From Saprospirales bacterium (GTDB taxonomy: Bacteria; Bacteroidota; Bacteroidia; Chitinophagales; Saprospiraceae), in contig JADJTT010000014.1 in the NCBI GenBank assembly GCA_016711045.1, positions 62,001 through 126,000 of the forward strand: a stretch of 64,000 nt of DNA, written 5' to 3'. Under the pieces are notes generated by a model. It was not told where the DNA came from and did not search any database. It saw only the letters and a list, made by a program, of their open reading frames with translations. A program made the translations under genes and the position numbers. Of the stretch, positions 46,716-54,732 are shown piece after piece (position 1 is the stretch's first letter; every line of letters starts with the position of its first letter).

Positions 46716-48194
46716 TCAATCAGTTGCCGGTTGGAAATAGTAATCCTTAAACTCCAGGATATGCACATATTCATTTTCATACCGCCCAAACCGGCGGCGG
46801 AAATCATCTGACACCATAGGCATATCGACGATCTTCCTGAATTGATAGGTCGTATAGAGATTGGTGGCGTCTTTTGAATCCAGTCGCTCCAGGAATTTGT
46901 CGCCTTCCTCCTTTATTTGATGTACGAAATACCGGACTACTTCATACCCCACAAAGGCTTCTTCCAGAGGTAACTCGCCGAAAGCCCCAAAATATCGACG
47001 ATTGAACGCTTTAACGGACTCGTCAAAATCATCCGAGTAGAAAGAACTGCTCACATGCACATCGAGATCCTCGTAGAGGTCATAGTCCATAATTTGCTCG
47101 AATTCCATCCAGCGGGGCATCCCATAAACCACTACCTCAGAAAGGTTGGTCTTGGCCAGTTTGATCTTGCGGAGCAGGGAATATACGAATGACTCATTTG
47201 CCCAGGAGGGAATAATAAAGACCATTTTCTTATCGCTCTGCAAATAGGGGGTCACATCGATGGTATTGTAGTCGGCGGAATTGTCACTGACGATATACTC
47301 CTGTAGGCGGGCGGTATCTGCATAGGTGAAAAACGCACGATTAGCATCCTGGAAGTACTGCAGGCGACTCAACTCATCGGGTTGGTTGCGGACCACGAGC
47401 ACGACCTGATCTGCCGAGTAGCGTTCACGCACGTGATTGGTGATGGCCGTGCAATGGGCTTTCAGGGAAGGATTGACCTGAATAAAATAGGGGTTTTCAC
47501 TGGAAATGCCGGAAGCGGCGCTATAGGGTGATACAATGGGCACCTCATAGCGTTTGCCGAATTCAGCTACGAGCTTTAAATTGGTGCTCCGGTATGGGCC
47601 AATGATAAGGTCCGCCTGCTGAAACCGGCTGTCGGTGCTCAACAACCGGCTGACTTCATCTTCCGAAGCTTTGCTGTCAAAGAGATCGAGCTGAAAGGAG
47701 ATCCCTTCTTTTTCCAGGTCCTCTATGGCCAGTTTTACCCCGCAATAGAAATGGATAGCCCATTTGGAGGTTTCGTAGAAATTGGGAGAGGATGCGGAAT
47801 AGCGATCTGACATAAAAGGAAGTAACATGGCGATGTGCGGCCCTTTGCCAGATAAAGGGGTCAGGCCGGGGAGATCGCCCGATAGCGGATCCGGGAGTTG
47901 GTCGTCACCCAAAGAGGTGATGGGTGGAAAACGATCCGTAGAAAGCTCTTTCCACTTAATGGTATCCATTTTTTCTACCAATACCGTTACCGGTAACAAC
48001 TCACCGGTTTCGGGGTCCACTTTTGTTGGCGGCTGGATCTCTCCCAAGTCGTCTTCATTGGGCCGGGTCCCCTGGTTATCAGGAAGCTTTTTGAAGAGTT
48101 CGCATGAAGCGAACAACAGGGAAGAGATCAGCACAAACAGCCAGAGCGTGCTATTCCCATTCGATCGTGGAAGGCGGTTTGGTGCTGATATCAT
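46716..48194 (-). CDS. periplasmic-binding-fold lipoprotein (type 1 PBP / LpoA-like)
   Basis: A 492-residue lipoprotein: the signal segment STLWLFVLISSLLFASC gives the lipobox. A Pro/Asp-rich linker (to about 115) is followed by a periplasmic-binding-protein type 1 fold beginning at HIAMLLPFMSD and continuing with CGVKLAIEDLEKEGI, ADLIIGPYRSTNLKLVAEF, VPIVSPYSA and later MVFIIPSWANESFV. That fold occurs in branched-chain amino-acid receptors and in LpoA-type activators of penicillin-binding proteins. The lipid anchor and missing ABC transporter genes make a structural or cell-wall role plausible. Its start lies 44 bp inside the end of guaA. Confidence 0.72.
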   Translation of the reverse strand: MISAPNRLPRSNGNSTLWLFVLISSLLFASCELFKKLPDNQGTRPNEDDLGEIQPPTKVDPETGELLPVTVLVEKMDTIKWKELSTDRFPPITSLGDDQLPDPLSGDLPGLTPLSGKGPHIAMLLPFMSDRYSASSPNFYETSKWAIHFYCGVKLAIEDLEKEGISFQLDLFDSKASEDEVSRLLSTDSRFQQADLIIGPYRSTNLKLVAEFGKRYEVPIVSPYSAASGISSENPYFIQVNPSLKAHCTAITNHVRERYSADQVVLVVRNQPDELSRLQYFQDANRAFFTYADTARLQEYIVSDNSADYNTIDVTPYLQSDKKMVFIIPSWANESFVYSLLRKIKLAKTNLSEVVVYGMPRWMEFEQIMDYDLYEDLDVHVSSSFYSDDFDESVKAFNRRYFGAFGELPLEEAFVGYEVVRYFVHQIKEEGDKFLERLDSKDATNLYTTYQFRKIVDMPMVSDDFRRRFGRYENEYVHILEFKDYYFQPATD

Positions 48195-49692
48195 AAACTA
48201 CTCGATTAATGCCTTTGACTTGATTGATGATCTCACTGGATACTTCTGCCATAAAATCGTAGGGCAGGTGACTCCATTCGGCGGTCATACCGTCCAGTGA
48301 ATTGACGGCACGTAAGGCGATGGTTTTCTCATAGGTCCGTTCATCTCCCATCACGCCCACCGATTGAATCGGTAACAAAATAGTACCTGCTTGCCATATC
48401 TGGTCGTAGAGCCCGTACTTCTTTAACAAATTTATATAAATCGCGTCAGCTTCTTGCAATAAAGCGACATTTTCCGGTGTAACTTCTCCCAAAATTCGGA
48501 TGCCCAGCCCGGGACCGGGGAATGGATGGCGGTTTAAGATATTTCCGGGAATGTCCAGCGCAAAGCCCACTTTGCGCACTTCGTCCTTAAACAACATCCG
48601 CAGAGGCTCCACGATCTTAAGATTTAGCTTCTCGGGCAAGCCTCCCACGTTGTGGTGCGATTTGATCGTCACGGAAGGACCATGCACGGAAATCGATTCG
48701 ATCACATCGGGATAAATGGTGCCCTGCCCCAACCATTCAATGGCCGGAATCTTTTTGGCTTCTCGTTCAAAGACTTCAATAAAGGTGCGACCGATGGCCT
48801 TGCGTTTGTCTTCCGGGTTGGTGAGCCCTTTCAATGCGGTGTAAAATTCTTGTTTGGCATCGACTCCGATGACATTCAGGTTCATCTCCTTGTAGGATTC
48901 CAAGACCTCTTCATACTCGTGCTTGCGCAGTAGTCCGTTGTCGATGAAAAAGCAGATCAGCTGATCGCCGATCGCGTGGTGGAGCAACGTGGCGGCTACG
49001 GTCGAATCGACCCCGCCCGAGAGCCCCATCAGCACATGTTGCCCACCTATTTGGCTGCGGAGGTTGTCTACGGTTTCTTCAATGAAAGAAACAGGCGTCC
49101 ATTCGTGGTGGCAGCCGGCAATGTTGATGACAAAATTCTGTAGGAGCGTCAATCCGTCCAGGCTGTGCGTCACCTCCGGATGGAATTGGAGGCAATAAAC
49201 CGGGGCTTCAAATACCCCATCTTTGGCCCTGAATGCCGCCACGTCGATCGAATCAGTACCCGCCAGCAACTCAAACTGCTCGGGAATCTCCATGATGGTA
49301 TCCCCATGCGACATCCACACCTGCGTGTCTTGCGGGATGTGAGCTAAAAGCCGGTCTTTCTGGAAAAAACGGCTCAGGCGCGCCTTGCCGTATTCCCGCT
49401 TGAGCGACCGCTCTACCTTTCCGCCAAAATGATCGGCGATTAGTTGGGCGCCGTAGCAGATACCCAATACAGGCCGCGTGCCAATGATGCGATCCAGGTC
49501 GAGCCGGGGCGATTTGGCATCCGTCACCGAAAAAGGAGAACCGGATAGAATGACCGCTTTTACGGTGTCGTCAAGTGTAATGTCGGCATGGAAGGGGAGG
49601 ATCTCACAGTAGGTGTTCAACTCCCGGACGCGACGGGCAATAAGTTGGGTATATTGGGACCCAAAGTCCAGAATGATGATTTTTTCCTTCAT
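48151..49692 (-). CDS. guaA: GMP synthase (glutamine-hydrolysing)
   Basis: A 513-residue enzyme turning XMP into GMP with glutamine and ATP. The N-terminal class I amidotransferase has the nucleophile Cys in GICYGAQLIADHFGG (about 80) and the His-Glu pair in QFHPEVTHS (about 170). The synthetase half has the PP-loop GLSGGVDSTVAATLL (about 225), HPFPGPGLGIR and the canonical C-terminus KPPSTIEWE. Length is normal and the frame intact. The upstream -7 element ends 4 bp before the ATG, so the transcript may be leaderless. Confidence 0.97.
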   Translation of the reverse strand: MKEKIIILDFGSQYTQLIARRVRELNTYCEILPFHADITLDDTVKAVILSGSPFSVTDAKSPRLDLDRIIGTRPVLGICYGAQLIADHFGGKVERSLKREYGKARLSRFFQKDRLLAHIPQDTQVWMSHGDTIMEIPEQFELLAGTDSIDVAAFRAKDGVFEAPVYCLQFHPEVTHSLDGLTLLQNFVINIAGCHHEWTPVSFIEETVDNLRSQIGGQHVLMGLSGGVDSTVAATLLHHAIGDQLICFFIDNGLLRKHEYEEVLESYKEMNLNVIGVDAKQEFYTALKGLTNPEDKRKAIGRTFIEVFEREAKKIPAIEWLGQGTIYPDVIESISVHGPSVTIKSHHNVGGLPEKLNLKIVEPLRMLFKDEVRKVGFALDIPGNILNRHPFPGPGLGIRILGEVTPENVALLQEADAIYINLLKKYGLYDQIWQAGTILLPIQSVGVMGDERTYEKTIALRAVNSLDGMTAEWSHLPYDFMAEVSSEIINQVKGINRVVYDISTKPPSTIEWE

Positions 49693-49696
49693 GGGG

Positions 49697-49704
49697 CAAA
49701 GATA
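49697..49704 (-). promoter_or_regulatory. -7 element TATCTTTG touching the guaA start
   Basis: TATCTTTG, then CCCC, then the guaA ATG on the minus strand. Transcription would start at or next to the start codon. Confidence 0.5.
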
Positions 49705-49752
49705 TGCCAGGATTTTTATCGTTGGTAAAAATTCGGGATTAATAGTGAAGGT

Positions 49753-49780
49753 GTAGGGTGGAAAAATTTTTCCACCCTAC
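49753..49780. repeat. perfect 28-bp palindrome GTAGGGTGGAAAAA/TTTTTCCACCCTAC
   Basis: A fully symmetric sequence with no loop between the divergent guaA and permease genes, flanked by GTGAAG and CTTCAC, which extend the symmetry imperfectly. Because the genes diverge, it is not a terminator. It belongs to the TTCACCC repeat family. Confidence 0.75.
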
Positions 49781-49824
49781 TCTTCACCAATTTATTACTA
49801 ATTTACTTCCTGAAATCAGAATGT

Positions 49825-51006
49825 ATGGATCTTTTCCGGAAATTGCTTTGGCGCTTGGATAACCGATGGCAGCTTTTCGCAGCCGGACTGGGCACAGCTA
49901 TTGGCCTGGTCTTGTTGCTGGGCGCCGTGCAATTGTATCTGGATGTCGAGTACCTCTTGCACCGGGATGCGGGCGCCGATCCGCGCTACGTGCAAATTAA
50001 CAAGCGGGTCAGCTTGCTCAATACACTGGCTGGAGCTTCTACTTTTTCGGAGAAAGAGATTGATGAGATCCTGGAGAAGCCTTTTGTTCAATCGGTCGGC
50101 GTGCTGACCTCGAATGATTTTCGGGTAAGTGCAGCGAGTGAGAATCTGGGACTCTACACCGAATTGTTCTTCGAAGCCGTGCCGGATGCCTTCCTCGATG
50201 TCCGGGAGTCCCGGTTCCGCTGGGCCCCCGGCGATAAAGAAATTCCGATCCTGTTGTCGCGCGACTATCTGGCGCTCTACAATTTCGGGTTTGCGCCCAG
50301 TCAGGGGCTGCCTCAACTCACGCCCGGCGCTATTCAGCGGGTGGGCTTCGATATCAATGTGGGCAATGGCCAGCGCCGGACGCAGTTTAAAGGGCGAATC
50401 GTCGGGTTTAGCGACCGGTTCAATTCTATCCTGGTACCGCAATCCTTTATGAACTGGGCCAACCAAAATTTTGGCGATCCAGCATCTCAAAAAGAGCCTT
50501 CCCGATTGGTACTCGAAGTCGACAATCCCCTGGCTTCCAGCTTTCTGGATTTTGTGGAAGACAATAACTACGAACTTAGCACCGGAAGACTGGTGGGGGG
50601 GCAGATCCAGGCTATGGTCGCTTTTTTAGCCCTGGTCATCCTGCTTGTCGGCGGGCTGATCTTCGTGCTTTCCCTGCTCATCATCCTGCTCAACTTCCGG
50701 CTGGTGATCATTCAGGCCAAGGAAGAGATAGATTTGCTACTCCAATTGGGCTACTTTCAAAATCAGGTCTATTCCTACCTCAACCGGAAATTGATCAACT
50801 GGTTTTCGTTCACCTCCTTTTCCGGCTTTATCCTCCTGCTTTTGCTCCATTGGGTACTGGCCCGGTCGGCCCAAGCCCAAGGCCTGGAGGTACACCCACT
50901 CATCCATCCCCTCGTCTGGCTGCTGGCCATCCTGCTCTCTGCCGGCTTCATTTATCTAAACTACTGGTCGATAAAGAGGAATGTGCGGAGAATAGGGGAG
51001 TTGTAG
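49825..51006 (+). CDS. FtsX/MacB-like membrane protein (ABC permease type)
   Basis: A 393-residue inner-membrane protein with one N-terminal transmembrane segment (about 17-40), a periplasmic domain (about 45-260) and three C-terminal segments (about 263-295, 325-345 and 362-385). This is the topology of FtsX/MacB-type permeases, which transmit force across the membrane or move lipoproteins. No ATPase gene is adjacent, so a partner must lie elsewhere. It begins 132 bp from the divergent guaA gene. Confidence 0.75.
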   Translation: MDLFRKLLWRLDNRWQLFAAGLGTAIGLVLLLGAVQLYLDVEYLLHRDAGADPRYVQINKRVSLLNTLAGASTFSEKEIDEILEKPFVQSVGVLTSNDFRVSAASENLGLYTELFFEAVPDAFLDVRESRFRWAPGDKEIPILLSRDYLALYNFGFAPSQGLPQLTPGAIQRVGFDINVGNGQRRTQFKGRIVGFSDRFNSILVPQSFMNWANQNFGDPASQKEPSRLVLEVDNPLASSFLDFVEDNNYELSTGRLVGGQIQAMVAFLALVILLVGGLIFVLSLLIILLNFRLVIIQAKEEIDLLLQLGYFQNQVYSYLNRKLINWFSFTSFSGFILLLLLHWVLARSAQAQGLEVHPLIHPLVWLLAILLSAGFIYLNYWSIKRNVRRIGEL

Positions 51007-51081
51007 TAGACGTTTATAAATGAAACGGTGTGTAGCATCCGTTTTGTAATTAAGGTCACAGAAGTTTGTACAGACTCGCGG

Positions 51082-51089
51082 TATCTTTG
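51082..51089 (+). promoter_or_regulatory. -7 element TATCTTTG before trxA
   Basis: A perfect TAnnTTTG element 18 bp upstream of the thioredoxin ATG. Confidence 0.5.
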
Positions 51090-51107
51090 CGGAAAATAGT
51101 TACGAAC

Positions 51108-51467
51108 ATGGCAACAGTTAAATTAACCGCAGACAAATTTAAAAGCGAAATTTTCGACTATACCGTCGAAAAGGAATGGAATTTCAAAGGAGAAGTACCT
51201 GCGATCATTGATTTCTACGCAGATTGGTGTGGACCTTGTAAAATGGTAGCGCCCATCATGGAAGAATTATCCGACGATTATAAGGATAAACTAATCATTT
51301 ATAAAGTGGATACGGAGGAAGAAATGGAGTTGTCGGGTATTTTTGGAATACGAAGCATCCCTTCTATCTTGTTCATTCCGGTGGAAGGTCGCCCCATGAT
51401 GCAAGCTGGTGCGCTGTCCAAAGCCGCTTTGAAATCCATCATTGACAAGGAATTGGTCAAGAACTAA
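51108..51467 (+). CDS. trxA: thioredoxin
   Basis: A 119-residue thioredoxin with the redox pair in ADWCGPCKMV (about 35-44), the cis-proline region RSIPSILF and the family length. It reduces disulfides in cytoplasmic proteins using thioredoxin reductase. An additional N-terminal stretch before ATG 51108 is in frame but lies across the promoter and is rejected. The gene ends just before a long palindrome. Confidence 0.94.
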   Translation: MATVKLTADKFKSEIFDYTVEKEWNFKGEVPAIIDFYADWCGPCKMVAPIMEELSDDYKDKLIIYKVDTEEEMELSGIFGIRSIPSILFIPVEGRPMMQAGALSKAALKSIIDKELVKN

Positions 51468-51479
51468 GTATACTATACT

Positions 51480-51514
51480 TTGGACTAGTGCGGCCGCCGG
51501 CCGCACTAGTCCAA
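51480..51514. repeat. perfect palindrome TTGGACTAGTGCGGCCG-C-CGGCCGCACTAGTCCAA
   Basis: Two 17-bp arms with a single-base centre directly follow trxA. Outside it, ACTATACT (51472-51479) and AGTATAGT (51530-51537) form a second inverted pair. Partial copies of the inner arm occur at 52236-52250 and 56645-56659. Confidence 0.8.
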
Positions 51515-51573
51515 AACCACTTTATTTCTAGTATAGTTGAGTAGCCGGCTTAAAAGCCTTATAAATGTTGGGA

Positions 51574-52157
51574 TTAGACCCTAAGCGAGCCACGGAACGC
51601 CCTGGCAGCATAGTAAGATTGAGCACCGTTGTGATACACGAAGACATTGCCGTAGCGGAAATCCGCAAAGAGGGCGCCACCGAGTTTTCTAATCTCAGCA
51701 GGTGTTTTCACCCAGCTCGATGTTTTTGCATCGAAATTTCCAAGTTTCTGCAATACTCGATATTGTGCTTCCGACAAAAGTTCAATGCCCATGGAAGCAG
51801 CCATGTCAATAGCGTTATTTTCCGGTTTATGTTCTTTCCTTGACTCCTGCCCTTCACGGTCGTAACAGACACTTCTGCGGCCAGCAGGACTTTCCGGGGC
51901 GCAATCATAAAAAATGTATTCCCCTGTCTTTTCATCAATGCCTACCACATCAGGTTCGCCACCGGTTCTTTCCATTTCATGGAGCGACCACAGTTTTCAT
52001 CCCGATTGCTATCCGGATTACCCTCCAGTTTCGCTTGTACTTTTGCCCATTCAAGCCCTTTATGTCTATTCATGTTTTTCTCAAAACGAGCTTTTAATGT
52101 GCGGATAAGTTCTTCATGTTGTGCGGGTGACAACTCCTTTTTATTTCCTATTGTCAT
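51574..52157 (-). CDS. DUF4256 family protein (one frame break)
   Basis: About 194 residues of the DUF4256 family, whose function is unknown. The N-terminal part has NMNRHKGLEWAKVQAKLE; the remainder has MERTGGEPDVVG, GEYIFYDCAPESPAGRRSVC, ENNAIDMAA, KTSSWVKTPAEIRKLGGALF and YYAARAFRGSLRV. The two halves are in different frames. One added A in AAAA (coding strand, 51994-51997) restores DEKLWSLHEMERTGG. The gene lies between copies of the GGCCGCACTA palindrome and is convergent with trxA. Confidence 0.82.
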
Positions 52158-52410
52158 AATTATGTGTTGCTCTGATTTGGTTACAATGTCTTGCTTTTTA
52201 ATTCACTATATACTGAAATAAAAGTGATTTGACGACCGCCGGCCGCACTACTCGCAAGTGAATTCAACGCCGGTTTATTCGTCACCTTGTTATTCTTAAG
52301 AACCAGCGTGCACCCCGTTGAGGGAGGGGCATCATTTTTCTGAAAAATTAGTTGAATAGTTAAACTTTTTGGCAAATTTACCCTTATGTTAACAAAAAAT
52401 TGATCGTATT
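52158..52410. other. intergenic region upstream of katG
   Basis: It contains a partial copy of the GGCCGCACTA repeat arm (52236-52250) and an AT-rich stretch before katG. A 64-codon minus-strand frame (52181-52375) has no recognisable protein features. No clear promoter consensus was found, although a regulated peroxide-response promoter would be expected here. Confidence 0.5.
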
Positions 52411-54612
52411 ATGGATAACAACAAAAGTAAGTGCCCGTTTACGGGTGGAGCTCTAAAAGGCAGCGCGGGTGGTGGCACGTCAAACCGTGAATGGTGGCCA
52501 AATCAGCTGAAGCTGAACATTCTCCGGCAGCACTCCTCGCTCTCTAATCCGATGGGAGAGGCGTTCAACTACGCGGAGGAATTCAAGACCCTCGACCTGA
52601 ATGCCGTGAAGAAAGATATCTTCGACGTGATGACCACTTCGCAAGACTGGTGGCCGGCCGACTGGGGTCACTATGGGCCGTTCTTTATCCGGATGGCCTG
52701 GCACAGCGCCGGTACGTACCGCATCTCCGATGGCCGCGGTGGGGCGGGCTCCGGCACCCAGCGTTTTGCGCCACTCAACAGCTGGCCCGACAATGTGAAC
52801 CTCGACAAGGCACGTTTGCTGCTCTGGCCGGTCAAACAAAAATATGGCCGTAAAATTTCCTGGGCTGACCTGATGATCCTCGCCGGCAACTGTGCCCTTG
52901 AGTCGATGGGCTTCGAGACCTTCGGGTTCGCCGGCGGACGGGAGGACGTCTGGGAGTCGGAGGAAGACATTTATTGGGGGTCTGAAAGTGAATGGTTGGG
53001 AGACAAGCGGTATACTGGCGACCGCGAACTGGAGAATCCGCTGGGCGCCGTGCAGATGGGCCTGATCTATGTGAATCCGGAAGGTCCGAACGGAAATCCT
53101 GATCCGCTTGCCGCCGCCAAAGACATTCGCGAGACCTTTGGCCGTATGGCGATGAATGACTATGAAACGGTCGCGCTTATTGCCGGCGGACACACCTTCG
53201 GCAAAACCCATGGCGCTGCCGATCCAACCAAATATGTGGACCGGGAACCTGCCGCTGCAGGCATTGAAGAACAAGGACTGGGTTGGAAAAACACCTTTAA
53301 TAGCGGTAAGGGAGTCGACACCATTTCCAGCGGCCTCGAAGGCGCATGGACTACCACGCCAACGAAATGGAGTAACAACTTCTTCGAGAACCTGTTTGGC
53401 TACGAATGGGAACTGACCAAGAGCCCGGCCGGTGCACATCAGTGGAAACCGAAGGGTGACGCCGGTGCTGGGCTTGTACCGGACGCGCATGACTCGTCAA
53501 AGAAGCACGCGCCATTTATGCTTACGACCGATCTTTCCTTGCGTTTTGACCCTATCTACGAGCCCATTTCCAGGCACTTCTACGAGAATCCGGATGAGTT
53601 CGCCGACGCCTTCGCGCGCGCCTGGTTCAAGCTGACCCATCGTGATATGGGTCCACGTGCGCGTTACCTCGGACCGGAGGTACCTGCCGAAGAGCTTATC
53701 TGGCAGGACCCGACCCCAGCCGTTACACATAAACTGATAGATGAGCAGGACATCGCCACACTGAAGGCCAGGATACTTGCTTCAGGACTGTCTGTGTCCC
53801 AACTGGTATCTACCGCCTGGGCCTCCGCATCCACCTTCCGTGGTTCCGACAAGCGCGGTGGTGCGAACGGCGCACGTATTCGCCTGGCGCCCCAGAAAAA
53901 TTGGGAAGTGAACAATCCGTCGCAATTGGCGAAAGTGCTGGAGACGCTGGAGGGTATCCAAAAAACGTTCAACAGCGCACAGTCCGGCGGTAAGATCGTT
54001 TCGCTTGCCGACCTGATCGTGTTGGGCGGATGTGCAGGCATCGAGCAGGCGGCAAAGAATGCCGGTTATGAGGTGAAGGTGCCTTTCACGCCGGGGCGTA
54101 CCGATGCGTCGCAAGCACAAACCGATGTGGAATCGTTCGCCGTACTCGAGCCGAAGGCAGATGGGTTCCGCAACTACATGAAGGCCAAATACGAGGTGTC
54201 GGCAGAGGAAATGCTGGTTGACAAGGCACAACTGTTGACGCTTACTGCCCCTGAGATGACGGTACTCGTTGGCGGCATGCGCGTGCTGAACACGAACTTT
54301 GATCAGTCCAAACACGGTGTGTTTACCAAGCATCCAGAGGCGCTCACCAACGATTTTTTCGTGAACCTGCTCGATTTTGGGACGAAGTGGACCGCGACTT
54401 CGGACGCTCAGGATCTGTTTGAGGGGCGTGATCGTTCCACCGGCGCGCTCAAGTGGACTGCCACCCGGGTCGATCTGATCTTCGGTTCGAACTCAGAGCT
54501 CCGTGCCCTCGCTGAAGTCTATGGATGTGCCGATGCTAAAGAGAGGTTCGTGCAGAATTTTGTGGCGGCCTGGGCCAAGGTGATGAACCTGGATCGGTTT
54601 GATCTGGTTTGA
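52411..54612 (+). CDS. katG: catalase-peroxidase
   Basis: A 733-residue bifunctional haem enzyme that destroys hydrogen peroxide by catalase and peroxidase activity. The distal Arg-Trp-His is in IRMAWHSAGTYR (about 90-101), the proximal His in AGGHTFGKTHGA (about 257-268). The Met-Tyr-Trp cross-link needed for catalase activity is present: Trp in MAWH, Tyr in GLIYVNPEG and Met in GRMAMNDYE. Both duplicated domains are complete. The gene is monocistronic, with a strong terminator after it. The frame is intact. Confidence 0.97.
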   Translation: MDNNKSKCPFTGGALKGSAGGGTSNREWWPNQLKLNILRQHSSLSNPMGEAFNYAEEFKTLDLNAVKKDIFDVMTTSQDWWPADWGHYGPFFIRMAWHSAGTYRISDGRGGAGSGTQRFAPLNSWPDNVNLDKARLLLWPVKQKYGRKISWADLMILAGNCALESMGFETFGFAGGREDVWESEEDIYWGSESEWLGDKRYTGDRELENPLGAVQMGLIYVNPEGPNGNPDPLAAAKDIRETFGRMAMNDYETVALIAGGHTFGKTHGAADPTKYVDREPAAAGIEEQGLGWKNTFNSGKGVDTISSGLEGAWTTTPTKWSNNFFENLFGYEWELTKSPAGAHQWKPKGDAGAGLVPDAHDSSKKHAPFMLTTDLSLRFDPIYEPISRHFYENPDEFADAFARAWFKLTHRDMGPRARYLGPEVPAEELIWQDPTPAVTHKLIDEQDIATLKARILASGLSVSQLVSTAWASASTFRGSDKRGGANGARIRLAPQKNWEVNNPSQLAKVLETLEGIQKTFNSAQSGGKIVSLADLIVLGGCAGIEQAAKNAGYEVKVPFTPGRTDASQAQTDVESFAVLEPKADGFRNYMKAKYEVSAEEMLVDKAQLLTLTAPEMTVLVGGMRVLNTNFDQSKHGVFTKHPEALTNDFFVNLLDFGTKWTATSDAQDLFEGRDRSTGALKWTATRVDLIFGSNSELRALAEVYGCADAKERFVQNFVAAWAKVMNLDRFDLV

Positions 54613-54644
54613 TTTCAGCGCCGTTTGGCAAATAATTTAGGATG

Positions 54645-54676
54645 AAAAGGTGGTCTGGCAACAGACCACCTTTTTT
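54645..54676 (+). terminator. strong Rho-independent terminator after katG
   Basis: AAAAGGTGGTCTG, loop GCAA, CAGACCACCTTTT, continuing into a T-rich tract: a 13-bp perfect stem. Confidence 0.9.
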
Positions 54677-54732
54677 ATTTTTTTCGCCGGTCTTTTCCTG
54701 GATCGCCCAGCTCCGTCTATAGTTCACTTGGC

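Noticed and set aside
51480..51514. Cloning-vector linker (the palindrome contains SpeI and NotI recognition words)
   Set aside because: Partial diverged copies lie at 52236 and 56645 in native context and no vector sequence flanks them; a natural repeat is more likely, though not proven.
52181..52375. 64-codon minus-strand frame upstream of katG
   Set aside because: No recognisable domain, overlaps a repeat arm and lies in the expected katG promoter region.
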